From B8-G4 sp033720735 (lineage in GTDB: Bacteria; Bacteroidota; Bacteroidia; Chitinophagales; Saprospiraceae): a DNA stretch of 6,964 nt. The position numbers and the translations under genes were made by a program. The stretch is from the NCBI GenBank assembly GCA_033720735.1, contig JAWWBX010000235.1, forward strand, positions 1 to 6,964, given 5' to 3'. The notes below the pieces were generated by a model. It was not told where the DNA came from. It saw only the letters and a list, made by a program, of their open reading frames with translations, and did not search any database. Positions 1 through 6,646 of this stretch are shown here, piece after piece; the first letter of the stretch is position 1; each line of letters starts with the position of its first letter.

Positions 1-780
1 CCGGGGCAGCCCTTGCTGGTATTCGAGAGTGGCCTCGGTACACCGCTGGATCATTGGGATCCGATCGTGGAAGGGGCGGCCGCACTCGGACCTGTGCTGC
101 TTTATGATCGTCCGGGTATCGGCAAGTCCGAACCGGATGATGCCATGCCCACCATCGAGTACGTGACCGCGCATCTGCTGCAACTCCTTGATCATCTGGG
201 CCTGCCACCTCCCTATGTACTGATCGGTCACTCGCTGGGGGGCGTGTATGTGCGGGGATTTACCGCCTACCATCCTGACATGCTCGCCGGGCTGGTGATC
301 ATCGACCCGGCCGACTTCACGGAGACCCAGCACAACAAACGTGACTACTTTGAGATCTTCGATTGGGATGACACAGTCATCGACTCCATGCTGGCCGCGC
401 AAACCGCTGCGTTGGCGCGGCGACGTGCGCGGGCTCCCCAGGCGATTCAGGAGGAAGGGCAGGCACTCGCCGACCTCAGGCAGACGGATTACGCAGTGCT
501 GGCGGACCGCCCGCTGCCGAACATTCCTGTTCATATCCTGGCCGGTGGCAGGTTTGACATGCCACTGTCGATGCGCTCCGATGCGTTCGACGAAACGGCA
601 CTTTTCCAATCCAAAATGCGGCACCGGGTGATGCGATGGACCAGGGTCGTGCAGGAAGTCGACAATGGCATGCTGGTTTACTGCAGCGACGCCGGGCACT
701 TTGTTCACCGAGATCAACCAGAGATCGTCCTTGCCAGTATCCGCAAGGTGCTGGAGGATAGCGCGTCAGCGCAGAAATAG
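1..780 (+). CDS. alpha/beta hydrolase (5' end outside the window)
   Basis: The reading frame is open from base 1, and the first codons (PGQPLLVFESGLG) already form the first core strand and oxyanion-hole loop of an alpha/beta hydrolase. The true start therefore lies to the left, and 259 residues are visible. Numbering from base 1, the nucleophile elbow GHSLGG carries Ser78 (bases 232-234). A good acid candidate is Asp186 in GGRFD, and the catalytic His is His233 in DAGHFVH. A YDRPGIGKSEP segment before the elbow is typical of the family. A complete triad suggests an active cytoplasmic serine hydrolase (esterase, lipase or C-C hydrolase type). The substrate cannot be read from the sequence. 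The gene ends in TAG, and a MaoC-like hydratase begins 15 bp later, so the two may be co-transcribed. Confidence 0.9.
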   Translation, partial: PGQPLLVFESGLGTPLDHWDPIVEGAAALGPVLLYDRPGIGKSEPDDAMPTIEYVTAHLLQLLDHLGLPPPYVLIGHSLGGVYVRGFTAYHPDMLAGLVIIDPADFTETQHNKRDYFEIFDWDDTVIDSMLAAQTAALARRRARAPQAIQEEGQALADLRQTDYAVLADRPLPNIPVHILAGGRFDMPLSMRSDAFDETALFQSKMRHRVMRWTRVVQEVDNGMLVYCSDAGHFVHRDQPEIVLASIRKVLEDSASAQK

Positions 781-795
781 ACAAACCGATCACCT

Positions 796-1203
796 ATGCT
801 TCAACTTGCTGTCGGCCAAACAGCCACCCGCAGTCTCACCCTGACCGCCGACCACGTACGCGCCTTCGCAGAGCTCAGCGGGGATTACAATCCCTTGCAT
901 TTCGACCCGGAATTTGCAGCCAGGACCAAGTTCGGCAGGCTGGTCGCGCAAGGCGGCCTGACCACCGGCCTGCTGCATGCGCTGGTGGCCATGGACATGC
1001 CTGGCCCGGGCACGGTCTTCCTGAGCCAGAACTGGAAGTTTACGGCCCCGGTGTATATCGGTGACACGATCGCAGCCCGGGCTGAAGTCCTCAGTTTGCA
1101 CCCGTCCAAGCCGGTCACCAGGCTGGCCATCTCCGTCACCCGGCAGGATGGCAAAACCGTGCTGGAAGGAGAAGCCTGGTGCTATACTTTTTCTCCGGAG
1201 TGA
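796..1203 (+). CDS. MaoC-like (R)-specific enoyl-CoA hydratase
   Basis: This 135-residue single hot-dog-domain protein has the hydratase-2 signature SGDYNPLHFD at residues 28-37. Asp30 and His35 fall where the catalytic Asp/His pair of PhaJ-type enzymes (Asp31/His36 in Aeromonas PhaJ) lies. The overhang segment is followed by GRLVAQGGLTTGLL, also typical of the family. Its length matches standalone PhaJ proteins. The family hydrates trans-2-enoyl-CoA to (R)-3-hydroxyacyl-CoA, linking beta-oxidation to polyhydroxyalkanoate or other acyl-CoA routes. No PHA synthase is in view, so the pathway is not established. The ATG at 796 is the natural start because the hot-dog fold begins directly after it, although no clear Shine-Dalgarno is seen. 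It follows the alpha/beta hydrolase closely. It could instead act on another thioester, as MaoC-fold proteins vary. Confidence 0.9.
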   Translation: MLQLAVGQTATRSLTLTADHVRAFAELSGDYNPLHFDPEFAARTKFGRLVAQGGLTTGLLHALVAMDMPGPGTVFLSQNWKFTAPVYIGDTIAARAEVLSLHPSKPVTRLAISVTRQDGKTVLEGEAWCYTFSPE

Positions 1204-1283
1204 TCTATCTTCAACCGAGTACGATACAATACACGGCACACCAAGAGCCTGAAACAATTGCCTGCGCACACCATTGACAGATC

Positions 1284-2261
1284 ATGATGACTCACCTGCC
1301 CTGGATCATCCTCTCGGCATACGTTGTGCTCCTCCTTGCACTGGACTTCCTGGTGCTTCATCGCAAGCATGCCCCCGTATCATCGCGACGGGCGATGCGC
1401 GAGTCTATCTTTTTCATCGGGAATGCGCTGCTCTTCACGGTGGTGGTCTACTGGCTCTACGCAGAGTCCATGGTGGACAACATCAACAACCTCACCCCCC
1501 GGCAGAGCGTGGTAAAATACATCACCGGGTATCTCATCGAATTGTCTCTGAGTGTTGACAATCTCTTCGTCATCGCCATGATCTTTGAGGGGTATCGCAT
1601 CCCCCGGCAGTATCAGCACCGCCTGCTGTTTTTGGGTATTATCGGCGCCATCGTGTTCAGAGCCATTCTGATTGCCCTGGGGTTGGCCCTGGTGCATGCC
1701 TTCCACAACGTTACCATCGTGTTTGGCCTGTTTTTGCTCTACACAGCCTTCCGCATGTTGCGTAAGGAGGCGGAGCATGCGCCTCCACGTCAGCCAAGGG
1801 TGATCTTCGGTTTCATCCGGATGAGCAATGTCATCGACGGGGCAAAATTCAGGACCAAGGTCGACGGTAAAACAGTCTTTACGGCGCTGTTTGGGGCCCT
1901 GCTCACCATTGAGATGGCTGATCTCCTGTTTGCCGTCGATAGTATCCCGGCCATCCTTGCCGTCACCACCGATCCGTTCCTGGTGCTGAGTTCCAATGTG
2001 TTTGCGATCATGGGCCTGCGCTCGTTGTACTTTTTCCTGGCTGGTATGCTGGAAAAGTTTGCCTTTCTCAAGTACAGCGTTTTTGCCATCCTGATCTTCG
2101 TGTCATTGAAGCTGATCACCGCCAATTGGGTCGACATCCCGGAATGGTTCTCCCTTTCATTCATTACCTGTTCGTTGGCCATGGGCGTCTGGATCTCCAT
2201 TTTGCGGCTCAAAGCCGATGCCCGCGCCGCTGACACTGAGGCCGACCCCTCCGGACCATAA
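1284..2261 (+). CDS. TerC/Alx-family integral membrane protein (probable metal exporter)
   Basis: This 325-residue polytopic inner-membrane protein is similar in length to E. coli Alx (about 321) and TerC. It has two inverted-repeat-like halves. The first carries ELSLSVDNLFV (residues 86-96, Glu86 and Asp92) and the second carries IEMADLLFAVDSIPAI (209-224, Glu210, Asp213, Asp219). These acidic transmembrane motifs define the family. Around eight hydrophobic segments can be picked out, the first at residues 7-25, with a charged loop at about 157-200. TerC-family members such as Alx and Bacillus MeeF/MeeY export Mn2+, and some are tied to tellurite resistance or to metal loading of secreted enzymes. 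Mn export is therefore an inference from the family. Two tandem ATGs (1284 and 1287) could each serve as the start. The 80-bp upstream gap shows no recognisable manganese riboswitch. Confidence 0.93.
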   Translation: MMTHLPWIILSAYVVLLLALDFLVLHRKHAPVSSRRAMRESIFFIGNALLFTVVVYWLYAESMVDNINNLTPRQSVVKYITGYLIELSLSVDNLFVIAMIFEGYRIPRQYQHRLLFLGIIGAIVFRAILIALGLALVHAFHNVTIVFGLFLLYTAFRMLRKEAEHAPPRQPRVIFGFIRMSNVIDGAKFRTKVDGKTVFTALFGALLTIEMADLLFAVDSIPAILAVTTDPFLVLSSNVFAIMGLRSLYFFLAGMLEKFAFLKYSVFAILIFVSLKLITANWVDIPEWFSLSFITCSLAMGVWISILRLKADARAADTEADPSGP

Positions 2262-2311
2262 AGCGCCGCCGTCAACGCCTATCTTAGCCGTGCATTTGCC
2301 AATCAAGATTG

Positions 2312-3031
2312 ATGACCGTACTTGTTACAGGTGCCACTGGCGCCACCGGAAAATGGCTGACAAAACACCTGCTGGACCGCGGCCACCATGTACGGGCAGT
2401 GGTGCGGTCTCCAGAGAAACTCTTGTCAATCACGGGAAATGCGCCCAACCTGACGCTGATCCAGGCAAGTATACTAGACCTCACAGACCAGGAAATGGCA
2501 GAGCATGTCCGCGATTGCGATGCCGTGGCCTCCTGTCTGGGACACACCCTGAGTTTCAAAGGCGTTTACGGTCCGCCCCGGCGGCTGGTGACAGAAGCAG
2601 CCCGCCGGTTGTGCCAGGCAGCCATGGCCAATCAGCCAGCCTCGCCGGTCAAATTTGTACTGATGAACACGACCGGCAATCGCAACCGCGATTTACACGA
2701 GCCTATTTCATTGGCTCAGCGTGCAGTCATTGCACTGCTACGGCTCACCTTGCCCCCGCATGTCGACAACGAACAGGCTGCCGAGTACCTGCGGACACAC
2801 ATCGGTCAGGACCACCGGGTGATCGAGTGGGTAGCCGTGCGCCCCGACGGACTCACCGATGCCGACGTGGTTTCGGCCTACACGACGCACCCTTCTCCCA
2901 CCCGCAGTGCCATCTTTGACGCCGGCAAGGTGAGCCGGATCAACGTGGCGCACTTTATGGCAGACCTGATCACCGACGAGGCCATCTGGCGAAAGTGGAA
3001 GGGGCAGATGCCTGTGATCTATAACGGATAA
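2312..3031 (+). CDS. NAD(P)-binding atypical SDR (NmrA-like)
   Basis: The 239-residue protein starts with MTVLVTGATGATGK, an N-terminal Rossmann dinucleotide-binding motif with Gly7, Gly10 and Gly13. It continues with a beta-alpha-beta pattern (RAVVRSPEKL at about 30-39, then the LDLTD acidic turn). A FVLMNTTGN strand at mid-length sits where classical SDRs place their active-site Ser region, but I see no clear YxxxK pair. This points to the atypical, NmrA-like/SDR_a5 group: reductases, epimerases or NAD(P) sensors. The C-terminal SRINVAHFMADLI segment is common in the group. The ATG at 2312 is chosen over the TTG one codon upstream because it puts the Rossmann strand at the usual distance from the start. 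The gene stands 50 bp after the TerC gene. Its substrate is unknown. Confidence 0.87.
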   Translation: MTVLVTGATGATGKWLTKHLLDRGHHVRAVVRSPEKLLSITGNAPNLTLIQASILDLTDQEMAEHVRDCDAVASCLGHTLSFKGVYGPPRRLVTEAARRLCQAAMANQPASPVKFVLMNTTGNRNRDLHEPISLAQRAVIALLRLTLPPHVDNEQAAEYLRTHIGQDHRVIEWVAVRPDGLTDADVVSAYTTHPSPTRSAIFDAGKVSRINVAHFMADLITDEAIWRKWKGQMPVIYNG

Positions 3032-3114
3032 CCTGCGGATGTCTTTTCGCCCAAGCAACTTCCCATGGTCGTCGCTTGTCTTTTCAATGACTCATTCCTC
3101 AAAAACCATCCCTC

Positions 3115-4527
3115 ATGCGGGTCTGCTTGCTCTCGATTGTTTCCATACTCATTGCCGGCACGGCATGGGCCGATACAGCCAGATACGTCCTGACCATCGA
3201 TCATCATGCACCCTTGAGGGTGCACGTGCAGGCATCCTTTGCCACGCCGGTGGAGACGCTGGAGATCCATCCGGGTTGTCCAAGCTATGACTATCCGGAG
3301 GGCTGGTCGACGTTCATTGAGCCCGAATCTGCCAACCTGGCCTACACTGGTGACGCCACCTGGACGGTCACCAATGCGCGTCAAATCTCCTATTGGGTGG
3401 ATTTGTCCTTTGTGACAGAAAATTGGGCTGCGGGCAATGAACAGGCAGGCAAGCACATCGATGGAGCCCTGTTCGTGGTGACCCGTTCATTGTTCCTGGC
3501 ACCCGCGACTACATCGCTATTCCGTGTGCAGTTTGTCCTGCCGGAAGGATACACTGTAAGTGCCCCGTGGCCAGCGATCGCTGATCAGGACTTTGTCGTA
3601 TCAAGTCGTGATGCTCTGATGAACAATACCGTGGTGTGGGGTACACACTCTCCGGTCGTCATTGCCCGAGGCAACATGACCTTGCAGATCGCCATGCTGG
3701 GATTCGAAAATGATGTGACCGGGTTGCTTAAGGAGACCTTCACACCGATCCTGGACTACTACCTGGCTCTCTTTCCAAATACTCCCAGGACACGATACCT
3801 CATCACCGCTTTTCCATACAAACAAAACGACGGGGAGGCCTATACCACGAGCAATGCCTTCACCCTCAAGTTTCCTCCTCAGGCCGCGAATCGATTGATC
3901 TGGGCAAACCAGTTTGCACATGAACTTTTCCACTTTTGGAATGGCAGGCTGATCAACGGCCCAGAACGCTCGGATCGGGAGTGGTTCTCGGAGGGTTTTA
4001 CCGAATATTACTCCAATCTGGCATTGTTGAGGACGGGGCTGATCTCGCGCACCGAGTTCTTCGGTATGATCGAGAAGACGATTGGCTTGTACTACTTTTT
4101 CCGCCAACGACAATACCCGGATATCTCTTTGAAAGACGCCGGTCAACAGAAGGGCACCTACCGATTCGGTGTGTACAATGGCGGCTGGTGCGCGGCATTC
4201 GTGATGGACATGATGCTGCGGGAGCATGATCCGACCCTTACGCTCGACACCTTCATGCAAATCCTCTTCACGGAACACGGGCAGACCGGGGCGCCGTATG
4301 TACTCGCCGACCTGGAACGCATCTTTCAACAACTCATTGGTGATATGGAACATCCGTTCTTCGACAAGTATATCACCGGACTTGACGTCTTGCCGGTCGA
4401 GTACTATTTTCAACAAGCCGGCTTGCTCCTCGACTACACGCCTTATAAGGGCACCGCCTTCATTGTCCCAATGCCGAATCCAACATCGGCACAGGTGGCG
4501 GTACAAGAGCGCTGGTTGCATCGATAG
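3115..4527 (+). CDS. exported M61-like metallopeptidase lacking a PDZ domain
   Basis: The 470-residue protein begins with a signal peptide (hydrophobic residues 3-15, predicted cleavage AWA19|D20), so it should act outside the cytoplasm. An N-terminal beta-rich domain (about 20-180) precedes the peptidase core. The zinc site is HELFH at 269-273 followed by EGFTEYY, with Glu293 as the likely third ligand (19 residues between His273 and Glu293). Downstream, VYNGGWCAAFVMDMMLRE resembles the conserved Tyr/Gly helix of M61 enzymes. The final helical part (FFDKYITG, then LPVEYYFQQAGL) is also M61-like. Two oddities stand out. The usual GGLEH-type motif ahead of HEXXH is replaced by DGEAYTTSN (239-247). 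The protein also ends about 30 residues after the catalytic domain, without the PDZ domain many M61 members carry. It heads a compact run of three exported-protein genes. The exact cleavage specificity is unknown. Confidence 0.85.
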   Translation: MRVCLLSIVSILIAGTAWADTARYVLTIDHHAPLRVHVQASFATPVETLEIHPGCPSYDYPEGWSTFIEPESANLAYTGDATWTVTNARQISYWVDLSFVTENWAAGNEQAGKHIDGALFVVTRSLFLAPATTSLFRVQFVLPEGYTVSAPWPAIADQDFVVSSRDALMNNTVVWGTHSPVVIARGNMTLQIAMLGFENDVTGLLKETFTPILDYYLALFPNTPRTRYLITAFPYKQNDGEAYTTSNAFTLKFPPQAANRLIWANQFAHELFHFWNGRLINGPERSDREWFSEGFTEYYSNLALLRTGLISRTEFFGMIEKTIGLYYFFRQRQYPDISLKDAGQQKGTYRFGVYNGGWCAAFVMDMMLREHDPTLTLDTFMQILFTEHGQTGAPYVLADLERIFQQLIGDMEHPFFDKYITGLDVLPVEYYFQQAGLLLDYTPYKGTAFIVPMPNPTSAQVAVQERWLHR

Positions 4528-4613
4528 CCGTGGGCGACACCTCTGATTCCCAGAGCGGTCTCAACCAAACCCTGTGGCGTGCGTTGCTATGCTTGAATCT
4601 GCCATTGAGAGAC

Positions 4614-5213
4614 TTGAAGGGAAACCATGCCAGTATCGTTAACGTAGTCGCACTTCTCCTGCTTTGCGTGCTTGTGATGCCGGTTGGTAGCTCGGCGCAA
4701 CAGAAGTACGAGAAGGAATTTCGCATTGACCCGCAGGAGGTTCCATCCAGCGCATTGCAATTTGTGGATCAACTTGAGGTGAACCGAAAGGTCAGGTGGT
4801 ATCGCGAAGTCGGATTAGAGCGCTCCAGTGTTGAAGCAAAAACGAAGATCAATGGCCAGCGCTACAGCATTGAGTTCAGTAACGATGGTCAGATCGAAGA
4901 CATTGAGATTGAACAGTCCTGGGAGGAAATCCCTGCCGAAGCACGTGCCCGTGCGATTGCGCACTTCGACAAACTCTATGATCGCCACAAGGTCTTGCGT
5001 GTTCAGAGGCAGTATACCGGCCCACCGGCGGTCTTGATCAGCTGCATCCGGCAACCGGGGTCCTGTAACGGGGTCACCCGCCATTTCGAGCTGGTCGTCA
5101 AGACCCGCACCGAACGGGACTACAAAATGATGGAGTTTCTGATTTCAGAGACGGGAGTGATCCTGTCGTCGGTAGAGATCATTTTACGTAACACCGACAA
5201 CCTGGAGTTTTGA
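4614..5213 (+). CDS. secreted protein with probable PepSY-like domain, function unknown
   Basis: No firm family is recognised. The frame is open from a GTG at 4530, 2 bp after the M61 stop, but that start would leave an unlikely 56-residue leader. The TTG at 4614 gives a normal signal peptide instead: Lys2, hydrophobic VVALLLLCVLV, then cleavage SSA|QQ. I therefore prefer 4614 (199 residues); another TTG at 4605 is possible. The mature part has a WYREVG...YSIEFSNDGQIEDIEIEQ pattern: a helix, then paired strands ending in an NDG turn. This resembles the PepSY-like/beta-lactamase-inhibitor-like domains of Bacteroidota. A helix rich in Ala/Arg (EIPAEARARAIAHF) follows. Two cysteines six residues apart (144 and 151) could form a disulfide in the periplasm. 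It overlaps the next gene by 4 bp, which suggests coupled expression. Confidence 0.75.
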   Translation: MKGNHASIVNVVALLLLCVLVMPVGSSAQQKYEKEFRIDPQEVPSSALQFVDQLEVNRKVRWYREVGLERSSVEAKTKINGQRYSIEFSNDGQIEDIEIEQSWEEIPAEARARAIAHFDKLYDRHKVLRVQRQYTGPPAVLISCIRQPGSCNGVTRHFELVVKTRTERDYKMMEFLISETGVILSSVEIILRNTDNLEF

Positions 5214-5890
5214 TACGCAGTGTCTTTGTGGTCATCTTCTTGTTCTGTCAGACAGTGCTGCACGCCCAGCACACTTACCAGTTCGGGATACTCCCGGCAT
5301 TCAATGTCAATACCAAGCTGGCTGAGAACTGGAAGATCAACTTCAAGGCAGAGTCACGTCAACTACTCCGAGAGGGTCAATTTCGCGAAGATGCCGATTA
5401 CCAATACCGCTACGTCCTGACAGATCTGGCCCTGGTGGCAGCCACCCGGGTGAGTGTCAACCACACACTGGGCATGGGATATCAGTTGCGGTTGCGCGAA
5501 GGTGCATCGATCCACCGGTTGATCCAGCAATTTGCCATCACTCAACGCTTCAGCGCGCTGCGCCTGGGTCATCGCCTGGCATCGGATCAGTCGGTCCAGA
5601 GCGGTGCCCCGGCCCTTGTGCGACTACGGTATCGATTGGCTGCTGAGCTCCCCCTCAGCGGCCAGGCTGTCGATTCCCGGGAGGCTTATATCAAACTGAG
5701 CAATGAATATCTCAATCAGTTCCAGGGTGATGACTACGACCTCGAGATCCGGGTGGTCCCGGTGATCGGATACGTATTTACCGACGCCAACAAGCTGGAA
5801 TTTGGCCTGGATTACCGCGTTGACAGACTGTTTGAGGACGCCCGGCGCAGCCGTTTCTGGGTGGCGGTGAACTGGTATGTGATTCTGTAG
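5210..5890 (+). CDS. DUF2490-like outer-membrane beta-barrel protein
   Basis: The 226-residue protein has an N-terminal signal peptide (hydrophobic 5-17, cleavage LHA19|Q20). The Gln at +1 is common in Bacteroidota exported proteins. The rest is a run of alternating polar and hydrophobic strands with many Arg and aromatic residues. Examples are WKINFKAESRQLL, YQYRYVLTDLALV, YQLRLREG, VRLRYRLAAELPL and KLEFGLDYRVDRLF. The chain ends in an amphipathic strand, FWVAVNWYVIL, as expected of an outer-membrane barrel signal. This fits DUF2490, whose function is unknown. The TTG start at 5210 overlaps the TGA stop of the preceding gene (TTGA). No ATG lies near the signal peptide, and GGAG stands just upstream at 5204-5207, so this start is well supported. 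The product is probably an envelope partner of the two preceding exported proteins. Confidence 0.82.
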   Translation: MIRSVFVVIFLFCQTVLHAQHTYQFGILPAFNVNTKLAENWKINFKAESRQLLREGQFREDADYQYRYVLTDLALVAATRVSVNHTLGMGYQLRLREGASIHRLIQQFAITQRFSALRLGHRLASDQSVQSGAPALVRLRYRLAAELPLSGQAVDSREAYIKLSNEYLNQFQGDDYDLEIRVVPVIGYVFTDANKLEFGLDYRVDRLFEDARRSRFWVAVNWYVIL

Positions 5891-6082
5891 TGTCAGTCAT
5901 CCCTGATGAAGCGCCCCTGATCACGCCCCTCCTGCCATCGCTTTCTATCCACCTCTCGTGTAAGGTGCTGCGACTGGCTGAATCCTAACACAGGAATGTT
6001 GTTTCGCTTGCGCAGGGTGACAGTCCAGCGAGGCATCTGACCATCCTGCTACGTATCTTGTTGGCAGACCCAACATGGAGAT
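5891..6082 (+). other. 192-bp intergenic gap before the sigma gene
   Basis: No coding frame with a credible start is found here. Any promoter of the sigma operon should lie in this gap. I do not see a good match to the Bacteroidota promoter pattern (TTG, about 19 bp, TAnnTTTG). The closest -7-like stretch is TATCTTGT at 6054-6061, but no TTG sits at the right distance upstream. A weak 5-bp stem (TCATC/GATGA around 5897-5909) follows the upstream stop and has no T-tract, so no terminator is called. A short direct repeat of CGCCCCT occurs at about 5911-5932. A clear inverted repeat lies at the right end of the gap. Confidence 0.5.
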
Positions 6083-6086
6083 TTGA
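6059..6086 (+). promoter_or_regulatory. inverted repeat plus mini-ORF at the sigma factor start
   Basis: TGTTGG (6059-6064) and CCAACA (6070-6075) form a perfect 6-bp inverted repeat around a 5-base spacer. They could be an RNA hairpin or a small operator. The last A of the right arm is the first base of an ATG (6075-6077). That ATG opens a three-codon frame (Met-Glu-Ile) whose TGA (6084-6086) overlaps the TTG start of the sigma gene. GGAG at 6077-6080 sits just 2 bases before the TTG, a short spacing. Terminating ribosomes could re-initiate at the TTG. The regulatory role is inferred, and a stem this short can occur by chance. Confidence 0.35.
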
Positions 6087-6646
6087 GCGGGCGATCAGAA
6101 CGACGCATTCTGGGATTACTCCAAACGGATCCGGATACCGGAATCACAGAACTGTATAAGTATCTGCGGGATGCGTTCCTGTCCTTCAGCCGCAAGCAGG
6201 GCTATCCTGAAGAAATCGCACAGGAAGCATATCATGATGCCATTCTGGGATTTTACAACCTGTATCGTACCGGACAGTATTCCGGTGAGCGGGCAAGCGT
6301 TAAAACCTTGGTATTCGCGATCGGTAAGAACCAGGCCCTGCAGAAGATGCGCAAGGAACGAAAGCATATGCAGACGGATGAGCTCGACGATCGTTACGTT
6401 AACCTTTGGCAAGATCAGGCAAAAGAACAAGTAGCCGACGACGATAGCGAACAACTGGCTTACGCGTTGGGCCTTCTCCCCGAGAGTTGCCGGGGCATCC
6501 TCACGCTGTTTTACTATCATCGCTTTTCGATCGAGGCGATCCGGCACAGACTGGGCCATGCGAACGATAATGTGACCAAGAGCCATAAATCGCGTTGTCT
6601 CCGCAAACTGAAAGAATTGTTCACATCAATGAATGTCAGAACGTGA
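6083..6646 (+). CDS. sigma-70 family (ECF-like) RNA polymerase sigma factor
   Basis: The 187-residue protein has the two-domain layout of group 4 sigma factors. Region 2 spans about residues 20-94, with the EIAQEAYHDAILGFYNL core-binding stretch and a basic KTLVFAIGKNQALQKMRKER segment for -10 recognition and melting. A short acidic linker (about 99-123) follows. Region 4 (about 125-180) has LPESCRGILTLFYYHRFS and a helix-turn-helix ending in DNVTKSHKSRCLRKLKEL. The region 4 wording resembles sigma factors common in Saprospiraceae. No ATG or GTG is in frame upstream before a stop at 6038, so the TTG at 6083 is the start. It yields the usual MSxR.. opening. The gene overlaps the next one by 4 bp (GTGA), and that neighbour is a membrane protein. 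This is the arrangement of a sigma factor with its anti-sigma protein. The target genes are not known. Confidence 0.9.
   Translation: MSGRSERRILGLLQTDPDTGITELYKYLRDAFLSFSRKQGYPEEIAQEAYHDAILGFYNLYRTGQYSGERASVKTLVFAIGKNQALQKMRKERKHMQTDELDDRYVNLWQDQAKEQVADDDSEQLAYALGLLPESCRGILTLFYYHRFSIEAIRHRLGHANDNVTKSHKSRCLRKLKELFTSMNVRT

Noticed and set aside
1275..1280. TTGACA, identical to the E. coli -35 consensus
   Set aside because: It lies 3 bases before the ATG of the TerC gene, too late to serve that gene, and Bacteroidota use a different promoter pattern.
1204..1283. Possible yybP-ykoY manganese riboswitch before the TerC-family gene
   Set aside because: TerC/Alx genes can carry this element, but the 80-bp gap is too short for the full fold and I see none of its conserved G-rich loops.
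2218..2919. 233-codon + strand frame overlapping the end of the TerC gene and the SDR gene
   Set aside because: It is rich in Pro, Arg, His and Cys with no fold-like pattern, and it overlaps two well-supported genes in another frame.
3601..4521. 306-codon antisense open frame opposite the M61-like gene
   Set aside because: Its translation lacks recognisable domains and hydrophobic order, and it lies fully within a gene with clear zinc-site motifs and a signal peptide. It is a shadow of that gene's codon use.
4589..4642. 17-codon ATG frame (MLESAIERLEGKPCQYR) before the signal peptide of the PepSY-like protein
   Set aside because: It is short, has no clear ribosome-binding site and overlaps the better frame. 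It could be chance.
5897..5909. Small stem after the DUF2490 gene as a transcription terminator
   Set aside because: The stem has only 5 pairs and is not followed by a T-tract.
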